DNA of 10,583 bases, from NCBI GenBank assembly GCA_038259455.1, contig JBBSOT010000157.1:1-10583 (forward strand). The letters are read 5' to 3'. This DNA is from CAMYMG01 sp038259455 (GTDB taxonomy: Bacteria; Pseudomonadota; Alphaproteobacteria; Rhizobiales; Rhizobiaceae). Both the position numbers and the translations under genes were made by a program. The notes beneath the pieces were generated by a model. It saw only the letters and a program-made list of their open reading frames with translations, did no database searches and was not told the origin of the DNA. Shown piece after piece: positions 1-6,645 of the stretch. Each line of letters begins with the position of its first letter. The first letter of the stretch is position 1.

Positions 1-1572
1 CTGGTGGTGCGCACGGTGGTGATGATCGGTTCGGCCGTGGTCGAGCAGCAGGTGATCGTGCCTGGCTTCTACTCGATGGTGCGGTGGCAGTCGTTCCGCC
101 GGGTCATCGAACAGCCGTATGACTTCTACCAGAACGACTTTGCCGGCCGCATCGCGACCAAGATCATGCAGGGCGGCGAGGCGGTCGGCGACTTCATCGT
201 CAATGTGCTGCAGACGATGTGGTCGTTCCTGACGTTCATGGTCCTGGCGATCTCGATCCTGACCGCCGTCGATCCGCTGATGGGCGCTGTGGTGACGTTG
301 TGGTTCCTCGGCTATGCCGGCATCGTCTGGTTCCTGCTGCCGGAGATGCGGCGCGCTGGACGCGCCACGGCCGACGAGCGTTCGATCTTCAACGGCAGGC
401 TGGTCGATGCCTTCACCAACATCATGTCGGTCAAGCTGTTCGACAGCGGCCGCCGCGAGCATGCTTATGTGCGCGATGGACTGGAGAATTTCCTCGCAGC
501 CGTCGTCCGGCTTACCCGGGCGGTGACCACGGTGCGTTCGTCTGTCGCCACGATCAACGGCATCATGATGAGTTCGGTCGCAGCGATCTGCATCGTCAAG
601 TGGACCGGGGGCGGCATCTCGACCGGCGCAATCGCCGCAGCACTCGGACTGGTGTTCCGGCTGAACCAGATGTCGGGCTGGATGATGTTCAACATCAACG
701 GGCTGGTGCGCAATTATGCCACGGTGCAGGACGCCACGCGGACGATCTCTGTGAAGCCTGCCATCCGCGACGCTGCCGACGCCGCCACGCTGCCGCGCGC
801 CAGGGGTGACATCCGCTTCGAGAATGTTTCGTTTCACTACGGCAAGGCCGGGGGAGTCATCGACAATCTCAACCTGCCCATCAGGCCCGGCGAGCGGGTG
901 GCGCTGATCGGTCCGTCGGGGGCCGGCAAGACGACAGTGGTCAATCTGCTTCTGCGGCTGTTCGATATCGAGGCGGGGCGCATCCTTGTCGACGGCCATG
1001 ATATCCGCTCGGTGACTCAAGCGTCGCTGCGCCAGCAGTTCGGCGTCGTCAGTCAGGATGCGATGCTGATGCACAGGTCCATCAGTGACAATATCGGATA
1101 TGGCAAGGCGGGCGCCTCGCAGGCGGCGATTGTCGATGCAGCGCGGCGCGCATCGGCGGACGCATTCATCGCCGATGTCGTCGATCCACGCGGACGCAAG
1201 GGCTACGACGCGCATGTCGGGGAGCGCGGCGTGAAGCTCTCGGGCGGCCAGCGACAGCGAATCGCCATCGCCCGGATGATGGTGAAGGATGCACCGATCC
1301 TCATCCTCGACGAGGCCACGTCGGCACTCGATTCGGAGGTCGAGGCGGCAATCCAAGATAATCTCTACCGGCTGATGGAAGGGAAAACCGTGATCGCCAT
1401 CGCACACCGGCTGTCGACCATAGCGGCCCTCGACCGCCTGATCGTGCTCGATGAGGGCAGGGTGGTGGAAGAGGGCACGCATGAGAGCCTGCTTGCCAGG
1501 GGCGGCCTCTATGCCCAATTGTGGAAGCGCCAGTCGGGCGGCTTTCTGGGCGACAGGGTGGCAGCCGAATAG
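1..1572 (+). CDS. ABC exporter, fused permease/ATP-binding protein (5' truncated by window edge)
   Basis: The reading frame is open from base 1, so the start lies outside the window; 523 residues are visible, against roughly 600 for the family, so about the first 80-100 residues are missing. The N-terminal half is a type IV (ABC-B-like) membrane domain with hydrophobic stretches near visible residues 70-110 and 180-230, and carries conserved coupling-region text. The C-terminal half is a complete nucleotide-binding domain. Counting from the GTG at base 4, it has Walker A GPSGAGKTT (303-311), signature LSGGQ (412-416), Walker B ILILDE with catalytic Glu437, and H-loop His468. All catalytic residues are intact, so it should hydrolyse ATP. 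It acts in the inner membrane as a homodimer or with a sister half-transporter. From memory, rhizobial genomes carry a pair of such exporters just upstream of the bc1 operon, so a partner may lie left of the window. The substrate cannot be inferred. Confidence 0.93.
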   Translation: MVVRTVVMIGSAVVEQQVIVPGFYSMVRWQSFRRVIEQPYDFYQNDFAGRIATKIMQGGEAVGDFIVNVLQTMWSFLTFMVLAISILTAVDPLMGAVVTLWFLGYAGIVWFLLPEMRRAGRATADERSIFNGRLVDAFTNIMSVKLFDSGRREHAYVRDGLENFLAAVVRLTRAVTTVRSSVATINGIMMSSVAAICIVKWTGGGISTGAIAAALGLVFRLNQMSGWMMFNINGLVRNYATVQDATRTISVKPAIRDAADAATLPRARGDIRFENVSFHYGKAGGVIDNLNLPIRPGERVALIGPSGAGKTTVVNLLLRLFDIEAGRILVDGHDIRSVTQASLRQQFGVVSQDAMLMHRSISDNIGYGKAGASQAAIVDAARRASADAFIADVVDPRGRKGYDAHVGERGVKLSGGQRQRIAIARMMVKDAPILILDEATSALDSEVEAAIQDNLYRLMEGKTVIAIAHRLSTIAALDRLIVLDEGRVVEEGTHESLLARGGLYAQLWKRQSGGFLGDRVAAE

Positions 1573-1580
1573 AAAACCTG

Positions 1581-1586
1581 AAGAGG
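1581..1586 (+). promoter_or_regulatory. Ribosome binding site that favours a TTG start
   Basis: AAGAGG lies 5 bases before the TTG at 1592 but 17 bases before the first in-frame ATG (1604). This favours the TTG as the start of the small downstream gene. Confidence 0.5.
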
Positions 1587-1591
1587 CGTTC

Positions 1592-1891
1592 TTGTCTACA
1601 CGCATGTCCTCCATGTGGCCGGGGTTACCGGCCGATTCAGGGCTTGATCTGCTCGGCCACGAAATTCTTGCCGAAAAAGCGGCAGCGCTCGGCCGGGCTG
1701 GCGCCAAGGCAGAGGCCAGCCTGCAGAGGCTGCATGACAACCAGAAAGACGAAGCGTTGCTTAAGGCTGCAGCCGAGGCCGTGCATGCCTATTTCATACA
1801 GCGCGAGCTCTGCGGCCTGCGGCGGCATGATTCCGTGATCCGTGATCTCGCCATTCCAAGGGCGGTTCTGGTCAGGCTCGGCGCACGGTGA
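1592..1891 (+). CDS. Small DUF6665-like protein (function unknown)
   Basis: A 99-residue protein begins 19 bases after the ABC exporter stop and is probably co-transcribed with it. The body is a helical, charged, soluble-looking protein with no signal peptide or membrane segment. Recognisable blocks are EILAEKAAALGRAGAKAE (24-41) and, near the C-terminus, AVHAYFIQRELCGLRRHDSV (63-82) followed by IRDLAIPRAVLVRLGA (83-98). This pattern (QREx-CGLR, then VIRD-x-IP and a terminal RLG) resembles what I remember of the DUF6665 family, about 100-residue proteins of Rhizobiales with no known function. TTG is chosen as start because of the well-placed AAGAGG and because it gives an N-terminus of the usual length; ATG at 1604 (95 residues) or 1613 are alternatives. 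Codon use and GC match the neighbours. The family link is from memory only; that the frame is coding is more certain than the name. Confidence 0.68.
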   Translation: MSTRMSSMWPGLPADSGLDLLGHEILAEKAAALGRAGAKAEASLQRLHDNQKDEALLKAAAEAVHAYFIQRELCGLRRHDSVIRDLAIPRAVLVRLGAR

Positions 1892-1987
1892 ATTGGCGAA
1901 AGGCCGGCGTTCAAGCGCAAGCCGGCGGCGCGCAAACCGGGCATCCTTGCCGGCGCCGCGACAATCTGCCCTTCCCCTCGCAGGCGA

Positions 1988-2016
1988 CTGGACAAAATGG
2001 GGCTTCGCGCATAAAC
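1988..2016 (+). promoter_or_regulatory. Candidate sigma-70 promoter for petABC
   Basis: CTGGAC (1988-1993), a 17-base spacer, then ATAAAC (2011-2016) fits loosely the alphaproteobacterial pattern CTTGAC-N17-CTATAT. It lies about 115 bases before the petA start. The match is partial, so this is a weak proposal. Confidence 0.25.
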
Positions 2017-2061
2017 CAAACTCGAAAATGCCGGGAAATTGGCCGGCCGTTTGCCGTTTGC

Positions 2062-2103
2062 AACCGGTTGGAACAAGCGAGCGGGGATAACCCGCCACCG
2101 GTT
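2062..2103 (+). promoter_or_regulatory. Stem-loop in the petA 5' UTR
   Basis: An inner hairpin GCGGG-GATAA-CCCGC (2081-2095) is flanked by AACCGGT (2062-2068) and ACCGGTT (2097-2103), which can pair and close an asymmetric outer stem. AACCGGTT at 2062-2069 is also a palindrome by itself. The structure ends about 10 bases before the petA ribosome binding site (near 2114-2119), so it could affect translation or mRNA stability. It has no T-tract, so it is not a standard terminator. The role is inference. Confidence 0.35.
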
Positions 2104-2129
2104 TGATGAGGTGAAAGGACCGAAGTGCC

Positions 2130-2693
2130 GTGAGCGCAACTGAAACCCACGACCCCAATCGCCGCGACTTTCTGTACATCGCAACCGGCATGGCAGGCGC
2201 TGTCGGCGCCGCAGCCTTCGCCTGGCCATTTATCGACCAGATGCGTCCGGACGCCTCGACGCTGGCGCTGGCGACGATCGAAGTCGATGTGTCGGCTCTT
2301 GAGCCAGGCATGTCGTTGACGGTCAAGTGGCGCGGCAAGCCGGTTTTCATCCGCAACCGTACCCCTGAGGAGATTGAGGCCGCCAAGGGCGTGCCGATGT
2401 CGGAACTCAAGGACCCACTGGCGCGCAATGCCAATATCGACGCTTCCGCATCGGCCACCGATCTCGATCGTTCGGCGGGCGAGGGCAAGGAAAACTGGCT
2501 GGTGATGGTTGGCGTGTGCACGCATCTCGGTTGCGTGCCGCTCGGCCAGGCGGGCGAGTACAATGGCTGGTTCTGTCCATGCCATGGCTCGGTCTACGAT
2601 ACGGCTGGTCGTATCCGCCAAGGCCCGGCGCCTGAAAACCTTCCGGTGCCGACCTTCGCGTTTACGTCCGACACCAAGATTACCATCGGTTGA
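2130..2693 (+). CDS. petA: Ubiquinol-cytochrome c reductase iron-sulfur subunit (Rieske protein)
   Basis: The Rieske subunit of cytochrome bc1 takes the first electron from ubiquinol at the Qo site and passes it to cytochrome c1. The protein has 187 residues, normal for the family. It starts at GTG 2130 with AAAGGA about 10 bases upstream. The N-terminus carries a twin-arginine signal-anchor, NRRDFLYIATG (10-20), followed by one hydrophobic helix (to about residue 36) that stays as membrane anchor. Cluster box I is CTHLGC (130-135) and box II CPCHGS (149-154). By family knowledge C130, H132, C149 and H152 bind the 2Fe-2S cluster, and C135-C151 form the disulfide. S154 and Y156, which tune the redox potential, are present. 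It is the first gene of petABC, 19 bases before petB. Also called fbcF in rhizobia. Identification is secure. Confidence 0.98.
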   Translation: MSATETHDPNRRDFLYIATGMAGAVGAAAFAWPFIDQMRPDASTLALATIEVDVSALEPGMSLTVKWRGKPVFIRNRTPEEIEAAKGVPMSELKDPLARNANIDASASATDLDRSAGEGKENWLVMVGVCTHLGCVPLGQAGEYNGWFCPCHGSVYDTAGRIRQGPAPENLPVPTFAFTSDTKITIG

Positions 2694-2712
2694 GGCAGAG
2701 GGAATTTATCCA

Positions 2713-4017
2713 ATGAGCGGTGGTCACTCTACCTACACGCCTTCTTCCGGACTCGGCCGCTGGGTCGACGCGCGCATGCCGCTGCCTCGGCTGGTGTACG
2801 ATTCATTCGTCGCCTATCCGGTGCCGCGCAATTTGAACTATGCCTATGCGTTTGGCGGCATCCTTTCGATCATGCTGGTCTCGCAGATCCTGACCGGCGT
2901 TGTGCTGGCGATGCATTATGCGGCCGACACCGGGCTGGCGTTCCAGTCGGTCGAGAAGATCATGCGCGACGTGAATTCCGGCTGGCTTCTGCGCTACCTG
3001 CATTCCAATGGCGCCTCGATGTTCTTCATAGCCGTCTACATTCATATCTTCCGTGGCCTCTATTACGGTTCCTACAAGGCGCCGCGCGAGCTTCTGTGGA
3101 TTCTCGGCTGCATCATCTACCTGTTGATGATGGCGACGGGATTCATGGGTTATGTTCTTCCATGGGGCCAGATGTCGTTCTGGGGCGCTACCGTCATCAC
3201 CAGCTTCTTCACGGCCATCCCGCTGGTCGGCGAATGGATACAGCAACTGCTGCTCGGTGGTTTTGCTGTCGACAACCCGACGCTCAACCGCTTCTTCTCG
3301 CTGCACTATCTGCTGCCCTTCATGATCGTCGGCGTTGTCATCCTGCATGTGTGGGCGCTGCATGTGGTGGGGCAGACCAACCCGACCGGCATCGAGGTGA
3401 AGTCGAAGACGGACACCGTGGCCTTCACGCCCTACGCGACCATAAAGGATGCGTTCGCGATGGTGGTGTTCCTGCTGGTGTTTGCCTACTTCGTCTTCTA
3501 CCTGCCGAACTATCTCGGTCATCCGGACAACTACATCATTGCCGATCCGCTGAAGACGCCGGCGCATATCGTGCCTGAATGGTACTATCTGCCATTCTAC
3601 GCGATCCTGCGCGCCATCACGTTCAACATCGGGCCCATCGATTCCAAGCTTGGTGGCGTCTTGGCCATGTTCGGCGCCATCGCGGTGCTGTTCTTCGTGC
3701 CTTGGCTCGACACGTCGAAGGTTCGCTCGGCCGTCTACAGGCCCTGGTACAAGCTGTTCTTCTGGCTTTTCGTGGTCAACGCGATCTTCCTTGGCTGGCT
3801 TGGCTCCCGTCCTGCCGAAGGCTCCTACGTGATCATGTCACAGCTGGCGACGCTTTATTATTTCGGCTTCTTCATTGTCATCATGCCGTTGCTCGGGCTG
3901 ATCGAGCCGACACGCCAGCTACCGAATTCGATCTCCGAAGCGGTGCTTGCCAAGAACCGGGTGGGTGGTGCCAGCCATCCGGCAGGTGCTGTCGCTGCGC
4001 CTGAGACCAAAGGTTGA
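2713..4017 (+). CDS. petB: Cytochrome b subunit of the bc1 complex
   Basis: This integral membrane core of complex III holds haems bL and bH and both quinone sites. The protein has 434 residues and starts at ATG 2713, with AGAGGGA (2697-2703) 9 bases upstream; longer in-frame extension into petA is rejected because it overlaps that gene. Haem ligands are H97 and H111 in one helix and H198 and H212 in another, exactly the numbering known from Rhodobacter capsulatus (bL: 97/198; bH: 111/212). The Qo-site motif WGATVI starts at W157, with G158 also at the R. capsulatus position, and PEWY is at 288-291. About eight transmembrane helices are visible. The last 30 or so residues are a hydrophilic cytoplasmic tail. 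petC begins 31 bases downstream as a separate gene, unlike the b-c1 fusion (fbcH) of Bradyrhizobium and relatives. Confidence 0.98.
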   Translation: MSGGHSTYTPSSGLGRWVDARMPLPRLVYDSFVAYPVPRNLNYAYAFGGILSIMLVSQILTGVVLAMHYAADTGLAFQSVEKIMRDVNSGWLLRYLHSNGASMFFIAVYIHIFRGLYYGSYKAPRELLWILGCIIYLLMMATGFMGYVLPWGQMSFWGATVITSFFTAIPLVGEWIQQLLLGGFAVDNPTLNRFFSLHYLLPFMIVGVVILHVWALHVVGQTNPTGIEVKSKTDTVAFTPYATIKDAFAMVVFLLVFAYFVFYLPNYLGHPDNYIIADPLKTPAHIVPEWYYLPFYAILRAITFNIGPIDSKLGGVLAMFGAIAVLFFVPWLDTSKVRSAVYRPWYKLFFWLFVVNAIFLGWLGSRPAEGSYVIMSQLATLYYFGFFIVIMPLLGLIEPTRQLPNSISEAVLAKNRVGGASHPAGAVAAPETKG

Positions 4018-4048
4018 TTGGACGAGAATCTTGAGAGGAATTCTACAC

Positions 4049-4912
4049 ATGAACAAGATTCTCAGCGTTCTGGCTGCAGCAGGGTTTGCCGTGGCCGGCG
4101 CGACCGGGGGCGCCATTGCAGCGGAGGAAGCGCACAATGCTGCCGAGCCGACGCATTTCCCGATCCACAAGCCGACCCAAGAGAACTGGAGCTTTGCAGG
4201 ACCCTTTGGCACGTACGACAAGGGGCAGTTGCAGCGCGGCCTGAAGATCTACAAGGAAGTCTGCTCGGCCTGCCACTCGATGGACCTGGTGTCGTTCCGC
4301 ACGCTGGAGCATCTCGGCTATTCCGAAGCGCAGGTGAAAGCGCTTGCCGCCGAGTACACCATCCAGGACGGGCCCAACAATGACGGCGAGATGTTCGAGC
4401 GTCCGGGCATTCCGTCCGACCATTTCCCGTCGCCGTTTCCCAATGCGATCGCCGCGGCAGCTGCAAACAATGGCGCAGCACCGCCTGACTTGTCTCTTAT
4501 GGCGAAGGCGCGTGGCGTCGAGCGCGGGTTCCCGACTTTCATCTTCGATATCTTCACGCAATATGCGGAAAACGGACCCGACTATATCCATGCGCTGCTG
4601 ACCGGCTATGATGAGGAGCCACCGGAAGGCATGCAAATTCCGGAGGGCACCTACTACAACCCCTACTTCATCGCCGGCAAATCGCTGGCCATGTCGCCGC
4701 CGCTTGCCGACGACGTGATCACCTATGATGACGGGACCCCGCAGACGGTGGACCAGTATTCGCGCGACATATCCGCCTTCCTCATGTGGACGGCCGAACC
4801 GCATCTCGAAGACCGCAAGAAGACCGGCTTCGTCGTGATGGTGTTCCTTCTGCTGTTCGGTGGCCTTGTCTACCTGACCAAGCGCAAGGTCTGGAGCGAC
4901 ACCGCTCACTGA
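4049..4912 (+). CDS. petC: Cytochrome c1 of the bc1 complex
   Basis: Cytochrome c1 accepts electrons from the Rieske cluster and passes them to periplasmic cytochrome c. The protein has 287 residues and starts at ATG 4049 with GAGAGGA (4033-4039) 9 bases upstream. A Sec signal peptide covers residues 1 to about 25, with likely cleavage near AIAA/EE. The covalent haem site is CSACH (72-76), and C72 and C75 are the only cysteines in the protein, so there is no extra disulfide. The probable sixth ligand is M215, in GKSLAMSPPL after YYNPYF. A C-terminal helix (about 260-278) followed by KRK anchors it in the inner membrane with the globular domain in the periplasm. It is the last gene of petABC and is followed 24 bases later by a strong terminator. 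Confidence 0.98.
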   Translation: MNKILSVLAAAGFAVAGATGGAIAAEEAHNAAEPTHFPIHKPTQENWSFAGPFGTYDKGQLQRGLKIYKEVCSACHSMDLVSFRTLEHLGYSEAQVKALAAEYTIQDGPNNDGEMFERPGIPSDHFPSPFPNAIAAAAANNGAAPPDLSLMAKARGVERGFPTFIFDIFTQYAENGPDYIHALLTGYDEEPPEGMQIPEGTYYNPYFIAGKSLAMSPPLADDVITYDDGTPQTVDQYSRDISAFLMWTAEPHLEDRKKTGFVVMVFLLLFGGLVYLTKRKVWSDTAH

Positions 4913-4936
4913 GACGTCGAAAATTCGAGAAATGGC

Positions 4937-4965
4937 AAAGGGCGCCTGGTGCGCCCTTTTCTTTT
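4937..4965 (+). terminator. Intrinsic terminator of petABC
   Basis: A perfect 9-bp stem AAAGGGCGC / GCGCCCTTT (4937-4945 / 4951-4959) with loop CTGGT is followed by TCTTTT. It is a classic rho-independent terminator 24 bases after petC, which separates the bc1 operon from apt. Confidence 0.92.
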
Positions 4966-5008
4966 GCGGCATGTGGCTTCAGAACTAGACGGAAACGGGG
5001 CACGGTTC

Positions 5009-5554
5009 ATGAACTCATCGCTTGAAGAGACCTTGTTGTCTTCGATCCGCAATATCCCGGATTATCCCAAGCCCGGGATCATGTTTCGAGACATTACGAC
5101 GATGCTTGGAAATGCCGGCGCTTTCCGCCGCGCCATTGACGAACTGGTGCATCCCTATGCCGGCCTGAAAGTCGACAAGATCGCCGGGATCGAGGCGCGC
5201 GGGTTCATTCTAGGGGGCGCAATGGCACACCAGCTTTCGGCGGGTTTCATCCCGATCCGCAAGAAGGGCAAGCTGCCGCACGAGACCGTTCGCGTCGCGT
5301 ACAGCCTGGAATATGGCATCGACGAAATGGAGATGCACAAGGACGCTGTGAAGTCCGGCGAAAAGGTGATCCTCGTCGACGACCTGATCGCCACCGGCGG
5401 CACTGCGGAGGGAGCGGTGAAACTGCTTCGGCAAATGGGCGCCGATATCGTGGCGACCTGTTTCGTCATCGACCTGCCTGACCTTGGCGGCCGAGCCAAG
5501 CTCGAGGCGCTTGGCGTGAGCGTGCGCACGCTGGTCAGCTGTAGCGGTCACTGA
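5009..5554 (+). CDS. apt: Adenine phosphoribosyltransferase
   Basis: It salvages adenine: adenine + PRPP gives AMP + pyrophosphate, in the cytoplasm. The protein has 181 residues, the usual length for bacterial APRT. It begins MNSSLEETLLSSIRNI at ATG 5009, with a modest purine-rich ACGGGG 8 bases upstream; an in-frame GTG at 4949 is rejected because it lies inside the petC terminator. Family marks are the N-terminal PDYPKPGIMFRDIT block, the GIEARGFI loop, the KKGKLP segment and the PRPP-binding motif VILVDDLIATGGT (120-132) with its acidic pair D124-D125. It lies behind a terminator and so probably has its own promoter within 4966-5008 or receives read-through; I see no clear promoter there. 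It converges with the maoC genes. No functional tie to bc1 is implied. Confidence 0.97.
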   Translation: MNSSLEETLLSSIRNIPDYPKPGIMFRDITTMLGNAGAFRRAIDELVHPYAGLKVDKIAGIEARGFILGGAMAHQLSAGFIPIRKKGKLPHETVRVAYSLEYGIDEMEMHKDAVKSGEKVILVDDLIATGGTAEGAVKLLRQMGADIVATCFVIDLPDLGGRAKLEALGVSVRTLVSCSGH

Positions 5555-5564
5555 AGACCAGCGA

Positions 5565-5584
5565 TGCAACCGGCAGGGGTTGCA
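5565..5584 (+). terminator. Short hairpin after apt, possible terminator
   Basis: A perfect 7-bp stem TGCAACC / GGTTGCA around the loop GGCAGG starts 10 bases after the apt stop. No T-tract follows on either strand, so terminator activity is uncertain. Confidence 0.35.
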
Positions 5585-5609
5585 GGCTGGCGCCGAGAGC
5601 GGCGATCGC

Positions 5610-5641
5610 GCCGCCGGGTCAGACGCTGACCGCGCGGCGGC
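5610..5641. terminator. Imperfect GC-rich hairpin between convergent genes
   Basis: GGTCAG (5617-5622) and CTGACC (5626-5631) pair around ACG, and outer arms GCCGCC (5610-5615) and GGCGGC (5636-5641) can extend the stem across an asymmetric internal loop. It sits directly against the stop of the downstream maoC gene. It could act on transcripts from either side, but there is no T-tract. Confidence 0.35.
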
Positions 5642-6112
5642 TCATTCGGCCTCGACCAGAACCCCGCTGTCGAACTGCATGACCTTATCGCCGGTACTGT
5701 CGAACGCCTCTCCGCTGACGGTGAGCACGCGCCATCCCGGCCGTTTCGAGAGAGCGCGGTGATTGAGGGCTTTGCGCGTATAGGAGACGGTTTCGCCAGC
5801 ATAGACCGGCTTCAGCCATTTCAGGTTTCTCAAGCCGGGCGACGGTCCGAACACTGGCCGCGGGCCAGGTCCATCCCACTCAACAATCGAGCCGGCCAGT
5901 CCGGTGGCGATGTTGAGCTTCATCCAGACGGCGGCCGTGTGCCAGCCCGAGGCGCAAAGCTTCTTGAATACGCTGCCGGCGGCAGCGTGTTCGTCAAGGT
6001 GAAAGGGCTGTGGATCATATCTGCGGGCGAATGCCTTGATCGCATCCGCATCGAATGTGTACGAGCCAAGGTCGATTGTCCTGCCGATTGCGAAATACTC
6101 GTCCAGGGTCAT
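5642..6112 (-). CDS. MaoC-family hot-dog hydratase, second of a tandem pair
   Basis: A 156-residue protein with the single hot-dog fold of the MaoC/(R)-specific enoyl-CoA hydratase family, which adds water to, or removes it from, acyl-CoA-type thioesters. The start is ATG 6112, beginning MTLDEYFAIGRTIDLG, and overlaps the upstream gene's TGA in ATGA, so translation is probably coupled. The catalytic motif is RYDPQPFHLDE, with the expected Asp-x4-His dyad at D33 and H38; the usual Asn after Asp-x is Gln here. SGWHTAAVWMKL follows, as in the sister protein. An insertion relative to the sister (WDGPGPRPVFGPSPGL) precedes the conserved LKWLKPVYAGETV segment. No CoA ligase, thiolase or dehydrogenase gene lies nearby, so the substrate is unknown. 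It may form a homodimer or a heteromer with the neighbouring paralogue. Confidence 0.88.
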   Translation of the reverse strand: MTLDEYFAIGRTIDLGSYTFDADAIKAFARRYDPQPFHLDEHAAAGSVFKKLCASGWHTAAVWMKLNIATGLAGSIVEWDGPGPRPVFGPSPGLRNLKWLKPVYAGETVSYTRKALNHRALSKRPGWRVLTVSGEAFDSTGDKVMQFDSGVLVEAE

Positions 6113-6576
6113 GCAGCGGCACCGGAATCGCGTTTCAGGAACATGATCGTGTTCTCCTGCTCGAAAACGCTGACGCCATGCTGATTCAGCATCTCCGAAT
6201 GAAGTGTGACGAGCCCGAGCGCAGGCCTCGATCTTGAGATGCGGGTTGCGATGATCTTCAAACGCGCGGTCAGTTTGTCGCCAGCCAGAACCGGATGCTT
6301 CCACTTGACGTAATCTATGCCCGGGGCGCCCTGGCAGGTGGAGTCGAGCAGCATGCCATCACAAAGGAGCCGCATGAACATGGCGCAAGTGTGCCAGCCC
6401 GATGCCGAGAGCCCACCCAGAATGCTGGCCTTGCCGGCGGCTTCATCGAGGTGCATGGGCTGCGGATCGAACTCGCTGGCGAACGCCATGATTTCTTCCG
6501 CGGTCACCTTCCTGGTGCCGAGATCGATCGAGGCTCCTGCGACGAAGTCTTCGAAGGCCCATTTGCTTGCTGGCAT
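6109..6576 (-). CDS. MaoC-family hot-dog hydratase, first of a tandem pair
   Basis: A 155-residue single hot-dog protein, paralogous to the gene it overlaps by 4 bases. The start is ATG 6576 (MPASKWAFEDFVAG), with AGGA about 7 bases upstream. The active-site motif EFDPQPMHLDE gives the catalytic pair D37 and H42; SGWHTCAMFMRLL and VKWKHPVLAGDKL match corresponding segments of the sister protein. Both copies keep the dyad, so neither looks like a dead structural subunit. The family includes (R)-specific enoyl-CoA hydratases and mesaconyl-CoA-type hydratases; which reaction applies here cannot be told from sequence. It lies 69 bases after the corA stop with no terminator visible in between, so it may be read from the corA transcript. 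Confidence 0.9.
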   Translation of the reverse strand: MPASKWAFEDFVAGASIDLGTRKVTAEEIMAFASEFDPQPMHLDEAAGKASILGGLSASGWHTCAMFMRLLCDGMLLDSTCQGAPGIDYVKWKHPVLAGDKLTARLKIIATRISRSRPALGLVTLHSEMLNQHGVSVFEQENTIMFLKRDSGAAA

Positions 6577-6645
6577 GGTCGTTCCTGTTCAGCCTTGCAC
6601 CATATTGATGATAGCCGCGCCACCGACAGGCCAAGCGACCCGGAT

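Larger units (their letters stand above)
1892..2129 (+). other. Noncoding leader region upstream of petABC
   Basis: I see no convincing gene here; open frames on both strands lack family-like sequence. It holds three GCCGGC palindromes (1903-1908, 1921-1926, 1949-1954), the first two able to pair across 12 bases. It also holds near-direct repeats GCGCAAGCCGG (1915-1925) and GCGCAAACCGG (1930-1940), the palindrome GGCCGGCC (2041-2048), a candidate promoter and a stem-loop (both listed separately). It most likely contains the end of the exporter/DUF6665 transcript and the promoter and 5' UTR of the bc1 operon. Confidence 0.6.

Noticed and set aside
2041..2048. GGCCGGCC palindrome as an operator
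   Set aside because: An 8-base GC palindrome is expected by chance in GC-rich DNA; nothing else marks it as a regulator site.
1637..2563. Long minus-strand open frame (308 codons) antisense to the DUF6665-like gene, the leader and petA
   Set aside because: It runs against petA, which is certain from its Rieske motifs, and its translation shows low-complexity, family-less sequence typical of antisense frames in GC-rich DNA.
2509..2712. Upstream in-frame extension of petB to an ATG at 2509
   Set aside because: It would overlap petA by about 185 bases in another frame, and its product is not cytochrome b-like. ATG 2713 has a good ribosome binding site and gives haem ligand numbering identical to R. 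capsulatus.
4949..5008. GTG at 4949 as the start of apt
   Set aside because: It lies within the petC terminator hairpin, and the extra 20 residues are not family-like; ATG 5009 gives the standard APRT N-terminus.
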